Origin: Aeromonas enteropelogenes
Lineage (GTDB): Bacteria; Pseudomonadota; Gammaproteobacteria; Enterobacterales; Aeromonadaceae
Assembly (NCBI RefSeq): GCF_000819845.1
Contig: NZ_CDCG01000011.1
Span: forward strand, 1 to 64,000
Direction: 5' to 3'
Length of the DNA: 64,000 nt
Position numbers and translations under genes: made by a program. The notes under the pieces are model-generated. The model made no database searches, was not told the DNA's origin, and was given only the letters and a program-made list of their open reading frames with translations. Of the stretch, positions 25,704-35,083 are shown piece after piece; position 1 is the stretch's first letter; every line of letters starts with the position of its first letter.

Positions 25704-26852
25704 ATGTGTGACTATGTACAGGAAGAAGAGTGGCCCGCCACTGCGGCTGATCTGGACAGGGCCTGCTGTTTTGCCAGTGGTGAGCGGGTACTGCTCACCT
25801 CGGGCATTCACGACAGCTTCACTGGCATCGCACCGGGTCAGTTGCTGAGCCATTTGCGTCAGCTGCGCCGACAGGGCATGACCAATCCCGTCGCGATTGG
25901 CGCCATCCCCTTCGACACCCGAGCCCCCTGGCATCTGGTGATCCCGAAACAGTGGCAATGGATTGCACGGGAGCGCCTGCTGCCCGCCTGCCACTGCCAG
26001 CTGCACGGCAAGGTGTGTGAGGTGACCGATGCGGCTCACTATCAGGGGGCAGTGCGAGAGGCCCTGCAGCAGTTCAGCGAAGGCCAGCTTGAGAAGATAG
26101 TGCTTTCGCGAGCCATTGATGTGCAGAGCGCGCAGTGTACTGCCCCTTCGCAAGCCTATGGCAGCCTGCTGGCCCAGAATCCCGGGGCCTATGTGTTTCA
26201 GGTTCCGCTTCCCGAGGGGGAGACACTGCTGGGCGCCAGCCCGGAGTTGCTGATCTCGCGCAATGACATGACAGTGGTGAGTAACCCGTTGGCAGGCTCT
26301 CGTCCCTGCCACGCCTTTTGCGAACAACAGGCAGCCTGCGCCGATCTGCTGCAGGCACGCAAGGATCGCTATGAGCATGCGCTGGTGGCCGATGCGGTCG
26401 CAGCCGCGCTCTCTCCCTTCTGTCGCGAACTCGAGGTGCCGGTCGAGCCGCAGGTGATCGCCACGCCCACCATGTGGCACCTCTCGACCCGGATCGAGGG
26501 GCGGTTGCACGAGCCATCTACCGCGCTGGAGTTGGCACTGGCGCTCCATCCCACTCCGGCAGTATGTGGTACTCCCCAGGAGGAAGCCCGCCAGGCCATC
26601 GCCCGGCTGGAAGGATATGATCGTCACTTCTACAGTGGCGCAGTGGGGTGGATGGATGCCGATGGCAATGGCGAGTGGGTGGTCACTATTCGCTGCGGCA
26701 TGCTGACCGAGAAGACGTTGCGTCTCTATGCCGGCGCCGGGGTGGTGGTGGGTTCCTCGCCCGAGGCGGAGTGGCAGGAGACGGCTGCCAAACTCGGCAC
26801 CATGCTGCGTGCTTTTGGCCTCGAGAGCCGTGAACCGGAGGTGGCTGCATGA
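25704..26852 (+). CDS. entC: Isochorismate synthase EntC (aeb/amoA-type)
   Basis: 382 residues (E. coli EntC 391). It converts chorismate to isochorismate, the first step of 2,3-dihydroxybenzoate synthesis. Conserved stretches: NPVAIGAIPFDTRAPW, LEKIVLSRAIDV, LLGASPELLISR, HPTPAVCGTP, FYSGAVGWMDADGNGEWVV (in pieces), LYAGAGVVVGSSPEAEWQET. I start at the ATG at 25704, with AAGGAG ten bases upstream; the open frame from 25593 would add 37 residues not found in the family. First gene of a rightward operon; its stop overlaps entE by four bases. In Aeromonas such genes have been named amoA or aebC depending on the siderophore. Confidence 0.93.
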   Translation: MCDYVQEEEWPATAADLDRACCFASGERVLLTSGIHDSFTGIAPGQLLSHLRQLRRQGMTNPVAIGAIPFDTRAPWHLVIPKQWQWIARERLLPACHCQLHGKVCEVTDAAHYQGAVREALQQFSEGQLEKIVLSRAIDVQSAQCTAPSQAYGSLLAQNPGAYVFQVPLPEGETLLGASPELLISRNDMTVVSNPLAGSRPCHAFCEQQAACADLLQARKDRYEHALVADAVAAALSPFCRELEVPVEPQVIATPTMWHLSTRIEGRLHEPSTALELALALHPTPAVCGTPQEEARQAIARLEGYDRHFYSGAVGWMDADGNGEWVVTIRCGMLTEKTLRLYAGAGVVVGSSPEAEWQETAAKLGTMLRAFGLESREPEVAA

Positions 26853-28498
26853 AGCCGCTGGTCCCCTTTACCCCCTGGCCCGCAGAACGCGCAGCCTACT
26901 ATCGGGCGCAAGGGTGGTGGCGCGGTCAGCCGCTTACCGCCCTACTGGATGAGTCTGCAGAACGTTATCCCGATCGCACTGCCCTCATCTGTGGCGAGCG
27001 TATCCTGAATTATGGCCAGCTGCGTCGTGAGGTCGATGCATTGGCGGCGCGGCTGGTTGCCCGCGGGCTCGGTCACGGCGATACCGCGCTGGTGCAGTTG
27101 CCCAACTGCGCCGAATTCTATATCTGCTGGTTTGCCTTGATCCGCTGTGGCGTAGTGGCGGTACATGCCCTCTTCAGCCATCAGCGGCGCGAGCTGGTCG
27201 CCTTTGCTCGCCAGATTGAACCCTCGCTGCTGGTATTGAGCCCTGCTCATCCGGGTTTTGCGGGAGAGGCGGGCAGCCTGGCGGCCCTCGAAGCGCTGGC
27301 GCAGCCATCCTGCCAGATGCTGCTCTTCGAGCCTGTAGACGGGGAGGCGTCAGCACAAGGGTTTGCATGGCGTGAGCCGGACCCCGTTTCTCTTGCAGAT
27401 CATCCTGCTCCTGTTGCAGTGGCGCACCCTGTGCCGACCCCGGCCGATCAGGTTGCCTTTTTCCAGCTCTCCGGTGGCAGCACGGGCACTCCCAAGCTGA
27501 TCCCCCGTACTCACGACGACTACGGCTACAGCGTGCGCCAGAGCGTGGCGGTCTGCGGCTGGGACGAGCGGGTCATTTATCTCTGTGCCCTGCCTGCCCC
27601 TCATAACTTTGCCCTGAGCTCTCCCGGAGCGCTCGGCGTTTTTCATGCCGGCGGCTGTGTGGTGATGGCGCCGGATCCTTCACCGGCAACCTGTCTGCCA
27701 CTGGTACAGCGTTACCGGGTCAACTGGGCCGCACTGGTACCCCCCGCCCTTGCGCTCTGGCTGGAGGCGGCAGGCCATTATCCGCAAACGTCCCTTGAGT
27801 GGGTGCAGGTGGGGGGCGCGCGCCTGAGTCCTGCGCATGCCGAGGCGGTGGAAAACCGTCTGGGTTGTCGCTTGCAGCAGGTATTCGGCATGGCGGAGGG
27901 GCTGGTCAACTACACCCGCGCCGAGGATGGCCACTGGCATCTCGTCAACACCCAGGGACGTCCGATGAGCCCGGGAGACGAGGTGGAGGTGCGTGACAGC
28001 AACGGGCGCACCTTGCCCGATGGCGAGTGCGGTGAGCTGTGGACGCGCGGACCCTACACCTTCCGTGGTTACTACAAGGCCGAGGCCCACAATCTGCGGG
28101 CCTTCGATCGGGATGGCTTCTACTGCACCGGCGATCTGGTCTGCCGCTTGCCCGGCGGCTATTTGATGGTGGTCGGCCGCAACAAGGATCAGATCAACCG
28201 GGGTGGGGAGAAGATCGACGCCCTTGAGATAGAGGAGCTACTGCTCACTCATCCCGACGTGCGGCAATCGGCGCTGGTGGCCATGCCCGATCCGCTGCTG
28301 GGGGAGCGCAGTTGTGCCTTTCTGATGAGCCGTGAGTCCCTCGATTTGCCCCGTTTGCGTCGTTTCCTGCGAGAGCAGGGGGTGGCGGACTACAAGTTGC
28401 CTGATCGCCTGGTACTGGTGGATGAACTGCCCCAGACCCCGGTCGGCAAGATAGACAAACAGAGGCTGCGCGAGCAGCTTGCCAAGGAGTGTGCATGA
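26849..28498 (+). CDS. entE: 2,3-dihydroxybenzoate-AMP ligase EntE
   Basis: 549 residues (E. coli EntE 536). It adenylates 2,3-dihydroxybenzoate and loads it on the aryl carrier domain of EntB. ANL-superfamily motifs are intact: core P-loop SGGSTGTPKLIPRTHDDY, QVFGMAEGLVNYTR, the hinge region NRGGEKIDALEIEELL, and the catalytic Lys in TPVGKIDKQRL. It overlaps entC by ATGA and entB by ATGA, so translation is coupled through the block. Confidence 0.95.
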   Translation: MKPLVPFTPWPAERAAYYRAQGWWRGQPLTALLDESAERYPDRTALICGERILNYGQLRREVDALAARLVARGLGHGDTALVQLPNCAEFYICWFALIRCGVVAVHALFSHQRRELVAFARQIEPSLLVLSPAHPGFAGEAGSLAALEALAQPSCQMLLFEPVDGEASAQGFAWREPDPVSLADHPAPVAVAHPVPTPADQVAFFQLSGGSTGTPKLIPRTHDDYGYSVRQSVAVCGWDERVIYLCALPAPHNFALSSPGALGVFHAGGCVVMAPDPSPATCLPLVQRYRVNWAALVPPALALWLEAAGHYPQTSLEWVQVGGARLSPAHAEAVENRLGCRLQQVFGMAEGLVNYTRAEDGHWHLVNTQGRPMSPGDEVEVRDSNGRTLPDGECGELWTRGPYTFRGYYKAEAHNLRAFDRDGFYCTGDLVCRLPGGYLMVVGRNKDQINRGGEKIDALEIEELLLTHPDVRQSALVAMPDPLLGERSCAFLMSRESLDLPRLRRFLREQGVADYKLPDRLVLVDELPQTPVGKIDKQRLREQLAKECA

Positions 28499-29385
28499 CC
28501 ATTCAAGCCCTTGATGCCTACCCGCTGCCCACCGCAGAAGAGCTGCCCGCCGCACGGGTCAACTGGCCCTTCGAACCGGGCCGCGCCGTGCTGCTGATCC
28601 ACGACATGCAGCGTTACTTTGTCGACTTCTACGGGCCGGACAACCCGCTTATCAACCAGGTCGTCGCTAATATCGTGCTCCTGAGCCGCCAGGCCCGGGC
28701 CCTCGGCATGCCGGTGGTCTATACCGCCCAGCCCGCCGAGCAGAGTCCGGCTGATCGCGCCCTGCTAAACGACATGTGGGGGCCGGGTTTGACTCGCTCG
28801 CCGGAACGCCAGCCCATTGTCGCGGCGCTGACGCCACAGCCGCAGGATACTGTGCTGACCAAGTGGCGCTACAGTGCTTTTTGCCGTTCCCCCCTTGCTG
28901 ATCTGATGGCTGGATGGGGGCGGGATCAGCTGGTGATCTGCGGTATCTACGGCCACATCGGGGTGATGCAGACGGCGGTCGATGCTTTTATGCGCGACAT
29001 ACGCCCCTTCCTTGTGGCCGACGCCATCGCCGACTTCTCTCGCGAGGATCATCTGCTGGCTCTCTCTTATGTCAGCCGCAATGCCGGTCGGGTGATCACG
29101 GTGGCAGAGGTGCTGGCGGCAGCAAACCCCGTTCCGCTTAGCCGTGCGCTGTTGCAGGCGCAGGTGTTGGCCCGTTTGCCAGCAGAGATGCAGCAGACGC
29201 TGCCGGCAGAGGATGAGAACCTGCTCGACTACGGCCTCGATTCTTTGGCGGTGATGGGGTTGGTGGAGGAGTGGCGCCAGCGTGGCCTGGAGGTTGAACT
29301 CGCCGAACTTGCCCGTCAACCGACGCTGGCCCACTGGTGGTCGCTGCTCTCCCGTCACGCCGAACAGCCGGAGTGCACCCCATGA
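28495..29385 (+). CDS. entB: Isochorismatase / aryl carrier protein EntB
   Basis: 296 residues (E. coli 285). The N-terminal isochorismatase hydrolase domain shows LLIHDMQRYFVDFY, the catalytic Lys in LTKWRYSAF, and CGIYGHIGVMQTAVDAFM. The C-terminal ~75 residues are an aryl carrier domain with the phosphopantetheine attachment Ser250 in YGLDSLAVM. It makes 2,3-dihydro-2,3-dihydroxybenzoate and carries the activated aryl group. ATG 28495 is chosen over an in-frame GTG two codons earlier because it overlaps the entE stop (ATGA) with AAGGAG ahead of it. Confidence 0.95.
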   Translation: MTIQALDAYPLPTAEELPAARVNWPFEPGRAVLLIHDMQRYFVDFYGPDNPLINQVVANIVLLSRQARALGMPVVYTAQPAEQSPADRALLNDMWGPGLTRSPERQPIVAALTPQPQDTVLTKWRYSAFCRSPLADLMAGWGRDQLVICGIYGHIGVMQTAVDAFMRDIRPFLVADAIADFSREDHLLALSYVSRNAGRVITVAEVLAAANPVPLSRALLQAQVLARLPAEMQQTLPAEDENLLDYGLDSLAVMGLVEEWRQRGLEVELAELARQPTLAHWWSLLSRHAEQPECTP

Positions 29386-30134
29386 ACGAATGGCAAGGCA
29401 AAATCGTCTGGGTGACCGGCGCGGCGCAGGGAATAGGCCATGCCGTGGCGCGCACCTTTGCCGAGGCGGGGGCGAGCGTGGTGGTGCTCGATCTTCAGTT
29501 GGTCGAGGCGCTGCCCGGCAATGTGAAGGGGGTGGTGATCGATGTGAGCGACAGCGAGGCCATCGTCCGCTGCTGCGAGCAGTTGCTCGAAGAGGGGCTG
29601 GGGCCCGATGTGCTGGTCAATGTCGCCGGCGTGCTGGCCACCGGCAGACTGGACGAGGTGGGTGACGTCCTGCTGGCGCGCACCTTTGCCGTCAACACCT
29701 TCGCCCCCTTCTACCTGATGCGGGCTCTGGCCCCCTGGTTTCGCGCGCGGCGAGGCGGTGCCATCGTCAATGTCTCCTCCAATGCAGCCAAGGTGCCGCG
29801 AGCGGGGATGGGAGTCTATGGTGCTTCCAAGGCTGCACTGACCAGCCTCACTTTGACGGCGGGGCTTGAGCTCGCTCCCTACGGAGTGCGTTGCAATCTG
29901 GTGTCACCGGGCTCGACCCAGACGCCGATGTTGTGGGGCATGTGGCAGGACGGGGAGGGGGAGCGGAGAACCATCGCCGGGCTCCCCGAACAGTTCAAGC
30001 TGGGGATCCCCCTTGGCAAGCTGGCCACACCGGCCGACGTGGCGGCCTGCGTTCTCTTTCTCGCCTCCGATGCTGCCAGCCATGTCACCCTGCAGGATCT
30101 GGTGGTCGATGGCGGTGCCACTCTGGGCGTCTAG
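29382..30134 (+). CDS. entA: 2,3-dihydro-2,3-dihydroxybenzoate dehydrogenase EntA
   Basis: 250 residues (E. coli 248), short-chain dehydrogenase/reductase. NAD-binding TGAAQGIGHAV, NVAG, the catalytic Ser in NVSSNAAK, and YGASKAAL with the Tyr/Lys pair; the C-terminal end carries VDGGATLGV. It oxidises the EntB product to 2,3-dihydroxybenzoate. The ATG at 29382 overlaps the entB stop. A 125-base gap with a hairpin separates it from the NRPS gene. Confidence 0.95.
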   Translation: MNEWQGKIVWVTGAAQGIGHAVARTFAEAGASVVVLDLQLVEALPGNVKGVVIDVSDSEAIVRCCEQLLEEGLGPDVLVNVAGVLATGRLDEVGDVLLARTFAVNTFAPFYLMRALAPWFRARRGGAIVNVSSNAAKVPRAGMGVYGASKAALTSLTLTAGLELAPYGVRCNLVSPGSTQTPMLWGMWQDGEGERRTIAGLPEQFKLGIPLGKLATPADVAACVLFLASDAASHVTLQDLVVDGGATLGV

Positions 30135-30177
30135 CCCCGCATCTTCAGATGTCGCTGGCATCGCCCTTTTCTTATAT

Positions 30178-30203
30178 TGAGGAGGCTCTGCTTCCTCGCT
30201 TTT
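30178..30203 (+). terminator. Weak hairpin with T run between entA and entF
   Basis: GAGGA / TCCTC stem with an imperfect inner part followed by GCTTTTC, in the only long gap of the ent operon. It could partly terminate transcription so that the NRPS is made at a lower level than the DHB enzymes. Prediction only. Confidence 0.35.
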
Positions 30204-30259
30204 CAAGCGTTCGGGGAGGCGAAAACGCTACCCGGTCGATGTTGCGCAAGGATATTCCC

Positions 30260-33200
30260 ATGGAACAGACAATGGCGATGCGTGCCCCGTACCAGGGCGG
30301 GGACAAGCCGCGCTGGCCACTCACCACGGCGCAGGCGGGCATCTGGTTTGCCCAGCAAAAGTACCCGGAGAGTCCGGCTTGCAACACGGGAGAGTACTGG
30401 CTGCTGGAGGGGACGCTCGCCCCTCACCACTTCATCCGGGCGGTGCGTCAGACGCTCGATGAGATCCCCGGTCTGCACTGCGCCTTTGTGGCAACGGGGG
30501 AGGGCCCCTTCATGGAGGCCAACCCCGCCTGCTGGCAGATGGCAGAGCGGGATCTGCGCCGTGAGGCCGATCCGCTCGCAGCTGCGCAGGTAGAGATGGA
30601 AACCCTGTTGGCGACCCCCTTCAATCTGGCCGAGGGCCCGCTCTTTGCCACTACCCTCTACCGCCTTGCCGACCGGCAGTGGGCCTGGTTTATCGCGGTG
30701 CACCATATCGCTATCGACGGTTTTGGCCTGCGCCTGATCTGCCAACGCGTGGCGCTCTGGTACGAAGAGCTCTGCTGCGGGGGTCTGCCAGCCCCATGCC
30801 GTTATGCCACCCAGACCGAGCTGCTGGCTGAAGAGGTTGATTATCAGGCATCCCCCCGTGCCGCGCGGGATCTCGACTTCTTCGTGCAGCAGTTGGCTGG
30901 CGTGGAGAGCCCGGCGTCGCTCTCCCGTCGTCCGGTGCAGGGACCGGGAGACATCCATCGCCTCGAGCAGCGTTTGGCTGGCCGACTGTGGCAGGCTCTG
31001 GTGGCACGGGCTGGCTGCTCTTCCTGCCATCCATACAGCCTCTTGCTGGCGGCGGTAGCCAGCTATATACACCGGATGAGCGGCGCTGGCGAGGTAGTGC
31101 TGGGGATCCCCCTGATGGGGCGGCTGGGCTCACAGGCTGCCGATACCCCCTGCATGAAGGTCAATGTGCTGCCCCTTCACATCGAGGTGACAGGGGCAAG
31201 CCGGGTTGGCGAGCTGCTGGCGCAGGTAGAGCGGCAATTTGCCGCCCTGCGTCGCCATCAGGGTTGTCGTCAGGAGCATTTGCAGCAGCGTCAGCCCGGG
31301 CTGCCTCTCTTTGGCCCTCAGGTCAACCTGATGCCCTTTACCCGCACCCTGACTTTTGGCGAGGTACGCGGCGAGGTGCGGGTACTGGCGGCGGGGCCGG
31401 TGGAAGAGTGTGCCTTTTACTTTGCCGAGGAGGCAGGCGACGTCACCCTGACCCTTGAGACCCATCAGGGGCGCTTCAGCCGTCAGGAGAGTGAGCGCCA
31501 TCTGGCCCGTCTGGTGGTCTATCTGGAGGCCTGGAGTGATGCCGGTGACGACATTGAGGCCGTGCGTCTGCCGCTGCTGCTGGCTTGTGAGCAGGCCGAA
31601 TTGGCACGCTGGAACGAGACCAGCCATCCGTTACCATCCACCACGCTGAGCACCCTGCTAGGCGAGGGGTTGGCCGCGGCCAACCCCGCCGCCATCGCCC
31701 TTGAATGTAGTGAGGAGCGCTGGTCAGTGGCCGAGCTGCGCCAGGGCACTCGCCAGCTGGCCAGCTATCTGGTGGGGAGGGGGATAGGTCCCGGTTGCCG
31801 GGTGGCGGTGGTGATCCCCCGCTCGCCCGAGCTCATCTTGGCCCAGCAGGCCATCATGGCGGTGGGGGCCGTCTATGTGCCGGTCGATCCAGACTATCCG
31901 GCAGAGCGGATCGGCTACATTCTGGCGAGTAGCGCACCTGCGCTGTTATTGACTTGCCGAGCCCTGGCCATGTCGGTGGCGCCCGATATACCTGCCGTCT
32001 GCCTTGATGCACCGGAGGTGGCGAAGACGCTGGCGGCGGTGGCTCCCTGCACCTTGCCGGCCCCCAAACCGGAAGATGCCGCCTACATCATCTACACCTC
32101 GGGTTCGACCGGCCGCCCCAAGGGGGTGGTGGTGAGCCACGCCGCCATCGTCAACCGACTGCTCTGGATGCAACATATGTATCCCATCGGCCCAGCGGAT
32201 CGAGTGCTGCAAAAGACGCCGGCCGGTTTTGATGTCTCCATCTGGGAGTTCTTCTGGCCTGTTATGACGGGGGCGCGATTGGTGCTCGCCAAACCGGGCG
32301 GCCACAAGGATCCCGCTTATCTTGCCGCGCTTATCGAACAGGCGGGGATCACCACCTTGCACTTCGTTCCCTCCATGTTGCAGATCTTCGTCGGTCAGGC
32401 CGAGCCCAAGCGTTGCCGCACCTTGCGCCAGGTCTTCTGCTCCGGCGAGGCGCTGCCGGCCGATCTGGTGCAGCGCTGGTATGGCGCTTTTGCCGCGCCC
32501 CTGCACAACCTCTATGGCCCGACCGAGGCGGCAGTGGATGTCACCTGGTACCCTTGCCGTGCGGATGAGGCGGTGACCAGCGTGCCCATCGGCTATCCGG
32601 TCTGGAATACCTGTATCCATATTCTCGATCCCTGGCTGCAGCCAGTGCCACCCGGTGTAGCGGGAGAGCTCTGGATAGGGGGCGTACAGGTGGCAGAAGG
32701 CTATTTCGGACAGCCTGAGCTTACCGCCGAGCGCTTTATTGCCAACCCCTTCGGGGCGGGGCGTCTCTATCGAAGCGGCGATCTGGCCTCCTGGCGCGAG
32801 GATGGCGCCATCGAGTATCTGGGGCGCCTCGATTTTCAGGTGAAGATCCGCGGTCAGCGCATCGAGCTGGAGGAGATTGAGCAGGTGTTGCTGCAACATC
32901 CCAGCGTGGCGCAGGCAGTGGTGCTGGCCCCCGAGTTTGCCCAAGGCGATCGCCGCCTGGTGGCCTATGTGGTGGCCGCCGATGAGGGGGAGTTGACGCT
33001 GGCAGAGCTGACGCCTGCGCTCAGTGCCGCGCTACCCGACTACATGGTGCCGGGGCTGCTGGTGACTCTGGCCGAGCTGCCGCTCACTCCCAACGGCAAG
33101 CTGGATCGCAAGGCATTGCCGCTGCCAGATCTTGCTACCGCAGTTGGCCAGCAGTTGCCGCGAACCCTGCTGGAGGAGCGGCTCTGCCGTCTCTTTGCCG

Positions 33201-34204
33201 AGGTGCTGGGGCTGGTGCGGGTCGGCGCCGGGGATAACTTCTTTGCTCTCGGCGGCCACTCTCTGCTGGCAGCGCAACTGGTGGTACGCATTGAAGAGGC
33301 GCTCGGCCAGACGCTTTCCCTGGCCAGCCTGTTCGAAACACCTAGCCCTGCTCAGTTGGCACGGCATCTTGGCGGCGAGCGAGAAGGGATGCCAATGCTG
33401 TTGCCACTCAGGGGGCGCAGGGAGGAGGCGGTGCTATCCGGTCCAACCCTTTTCTGTGTCCATCCCGCCGGTGGCCTTGGCTGGTGTTATGCCTCGCTGG
33501 TGGCCCATCTACCTACCAGCATGGCGGTCTATGCCCTGCAGGCCCGGGCCCTCTGCCAGCCGGATGCCCCTTTGCCTGCCACATTCGATGAGCTGGCGCT
33601 TGACTATGTGACCGAGCTGCGTCGCCATCAGAGCGAGGGGCCTTACTGGCTGCTTGGCTGGTCGATAGGTGGCATGCTGGTTCACAGGATGGCGGCCATG
33701 CTGCAAGAGCAGGGGCAGGAGGTGGCCATGGTGTTGCTGCTCGATGCCTATCCCTGTCACCAGTGGCACACCCGGCCGCTGCCCGACGAGCAGCACATGC
33801 TCGATGCTCTGCTGCGGATGGGAGGCATTGCCGTGTCGGACGCGGCGCTGGGTTCCCTCACTCGTGAAGAGGTGGTTGCCCGGTTGGGGGAAGAAGGAAG
33901 TGCGCTGGCCATGCTCGATGGGCAAGTGGTGAGCGCCATGATCGGGCTGATTGACCACAATAACCGGCTGATCCGCCAGCCTGTCGACTATTGCTATCAC
34001 GGAGAGGTGATCTTTATCGAGGCGGTGGGCTCCCGTCAGCCCTGGCTGGATGGCCGTGGCTGGGAGACCCTGACGCGAGGGACGATCCACTATCAGCACT
34101 TCCCGTGTCTGCATCAGGAGATGGTGCATCCTGACTGGCTGGCGAAGATAGGTGAGCTTGTCTGCAAGCGCCTTCAGGCAGCAGAGCGGGAGGTGCAGTC
34201 GTGA
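30260..34204 (+). CDS. entF: Enterobactin synthase component F-like NRPS (C-A-T-TE)
   Basis: 1314 residues (E. coli EntF 1293), one complete module. Condensation domain with HHIAIDG (His148/149, Asp153); adenylation domain with YTSGSTGRPKG, YGPTEAAVD, YRSGDLASW and NGKLDRKALP; carrier Ser1001 in GGHSLL; thioesterase with nucleophile Ser1135 in GWSIGG and a C-terminal His. The substrate-pocket segments FDVSIWEFF, TLHFVPSM, QVFCSGEA and LYGPTEAAVDV are those of EntF, implying serine. With EntB and EntE it should make the 2,3-DHB-serine trilactone. Start at ATG 30260 (AAGGA seven bases ahead) rather than the longer frame from 29891. No mbtH-like gene adjoins it. Confidence 0.93.
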   Translation: MEQTMAMRAPYQGGDKPRWPLTTAQAGIWFAQQKYPESPACNTGEYWLLEGTLAPHHFIRAVRQTLDEIPGLHCAFVATGEGPFMEANPACWQMAERDLRREADPLAAAQVEMETLLATPFNLAEGPLFATTLYRLADRQWAWFIAVHHIAIDGFGLRLICQRVALWYEELCCGGLPAPCRYATQTELLAEEVDYQASPRAARDLDFFVQQLAGVESPASLSRRPVQGPGDIHRLEQRLAGRLWQALVARAGCSSCHPYSLLLAAVASYIHRMSGAGEVVLGIPLMGRLGSQAADTPCMKVNVLPLHIEVTGASRVGELLAQVERQFAALRRHQGCRQEHLQQRQPGLPLFGPQVNLMPFTRTLTFGEVRGEVRVLAAGPVEECAFYFAEEAGDVTLTLETHQGRFSRQESERHLARLVVYLEAWSDAGDDIEAVRLPLLLACEQAELARWNETSHPLPSTTLSTLLGEGLAAANPAAIALECSEERWSVAELRQGTRQLASYLVGRGIGPGCRVAVVIPRSPELILAQQAIMAVGAVYVPVDPDYPAERIGYILASSAPALLLTCRALAMSVAPDIPAVCLDAPEVAKTLAAVAPCTLPAPKPEDAAYIIYTSGSTGRPKGVVVSHAAIVNRLLWMQHMYPIGPADRVLQKTPAGFDVSIWEFFWPVMTGARLVLAKPGGHKDPAYLAALIEQAGITTLHFVPSMLQIFVGQAEPKRCRTLRQVFCSGEALPADLVQRWYGAFAAPLHNLYGPTEAAVDVTWYPCRADEAVTSVPIGYPVWNTCIHILDPWLQPVPPGVAGELWIGGVQVAEGYFGQPELTAERFIANPFGAGRLYRSGDLASWREDGAIEYLGRLDFQVKIRGQRIELEEIEQVLLQHPSVAQAVVLAPEFAQGDRRLVAYVVAADEGELTLAELTPALSAALPDYMVPGLLVTLAELPLTPNGKLDRKALPLPDLATAVGQQLPRTLLEERLCRLFAEVLGLVRVGAGDNFFALGGHSLLAAQLVVRIEEALGQTLSLASLFETPSPAQLARHLGGEREGMPMLLPLRGRREEAVLSGPTLFCVHPAGGLGWCYASLVAHLPTSMAVYALQARALCQPDAPLPATFDELALDYVTELRRHQSEGPYWLLGWSIGGMLVHRMAAMLQEQGQEVAMVLLLDAYPCHQWHTRPLPDEQHMLDALLRMGGIAVSDAALGSLTREEVVARLGEEGSALAMLDGQVVSAMIGLIDHNNRLIRQPVDYCYHGEVIFIEAVGSRQPWLDGRGWETLTRGTIHYQHFPCLHQEMVHPDWLAKIGELVCKRLQAAEREVQS

Positions 34205-35058
34205 CCCCGGTCGCGGCCATCAGGGAAGCGCTGCTGGCAGGCAAGCTGGTGGGGCTTGGGGAGCCGCACTGGCACCCCGCATTTATCAGGCGCCAGCACG
34301 CCTGGCTTTGCGATCCGATGCTCTGGGGGGTGATGACGGATCTGGTGCTTGAGTGCGGCAACCGCCGCCATCAGGGTCTGCTAGACGCCTGGCTGGCGGG
34401 AGCAGATTGCTGGCAGGGAGCACCGCTCACGCTGGAGAGCCTCTATCCGGTCTGGCTGGACTCCAGCGCTTTCACCGCCTGGATGCCCCCCGAGTTTCCA
34501 GCCCTCTTTGCTGCCTTGCGCCAGAGCAATCTGGCGCGTCCTGCGCAACTGCGGTTGCGGGTTCATCTGTGCGAGCTGCCATTTGAGTGGCAGGAGCTGA
34601 CTCCCGAGGCGTGGCAATATCACAACAGGGGGCGGGATCAGGCGATGGCCGACTGTATCGCCGGGTTGCCCGAGCGCGGTGTGGTGGTGCTGGCGGGAGC
34701 GCGCCATCTGCTCAAAGCGGCGGGCGATCCCCATTTCTCGCTGCCAAGCCTTGGTCAGTTGCTGGAGATGGTCAATCCGGGGCGATTGCATGTGCTTTAT
34801 CCCTGGCTCACTTCAGCTCCGCTGGGGGAGGGAGTCAGCGGGGTGGACGGGCTTACTACGGCCGAGATCTTTCCTCACTGGCCGGTCCAGCTCCCCCTCG
34901 ACTCACTTATCGATCAACGGGTCTGGGTCGCAGGCGCCGAACGGCAGATACAGACTTGTCCGATCCTGCAGACAGAACCCTGGCGAAGCAGGTTGCGTGC
35001 CCGGGTTCCCTTGTTGCCTCCGAGAATAGCCAGCCAGCTGACACGCTGGCTGGATTGA
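34201..35058 (+). CDS. Tiki/ChaN-superfamily-like protein coupled to entF
   Basis: 285 residues, no signal peptide or membrane segment. The opening LVGLGEPHWHPAFIRRQHAW and the later VVVLAGARHLLKA resemble the paired GE-H / G-H motifs of the Tiki, TraB, EreA and ChaN (haem-binding uptake) superfamily; this is a motif-level resemblance only. GTG start at 34201 overlapping the NRPS stop by four bases (GTGA), with GGAGG about seven bases upstream, so it is translationally coupled to entF. Such a gene is not part of the E. coli ent locus. Possible roles are siderophore ester hydrolysis, product release or iron handling in the cytoplasm; none is shown. Confidence 0.7.
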   Translation: MTPVAAIREALLAGKLVGLGEPHWHPAFIRRQHAWLCDPMLWGVMTDLVLECGNRRHQGLLDAWLAGADCWQGAPLTLESLYPVWLDSSAFTAWMPPEFPALFAALRQSNLARPAQLRLRVHLCELPFEWQELTPEAWQYHNRGRDQAMADCIAGLPERGVVVLAGARHLLKAAGDPHFSLPSLGQLLEMVNPGRLHVLYPWLTSAPLGEGVSGVDGLTTAEIFPHWPVQLPLDSLIDQRVWVAGAERQIQTCPILQTEPWRSRLRARVPLLPPRIASQLTRWLD

Positions 35059-35062
35059 TACC

Positions 35063-35083
35063 AGGGAGTTCGACTCCCTTTTG
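35063..35083 (+). terminator. Candidate terminator of the ent operon
   Basis: AGGGAG-TTCGA-CTCCCT hairpin followed by TTTTGG, starting five bases after the last stop codon. Stem is short, T run is short, so moderate support. Confidence 0.45.

Noticed and set aside
25704..35058. Amonabactin biosynthesis cluster
   Set aside because: Amonabactin needs multi-module synthetases for Lys/Gly/aromatic residues. Here there is one serine-type module with thioesterase.
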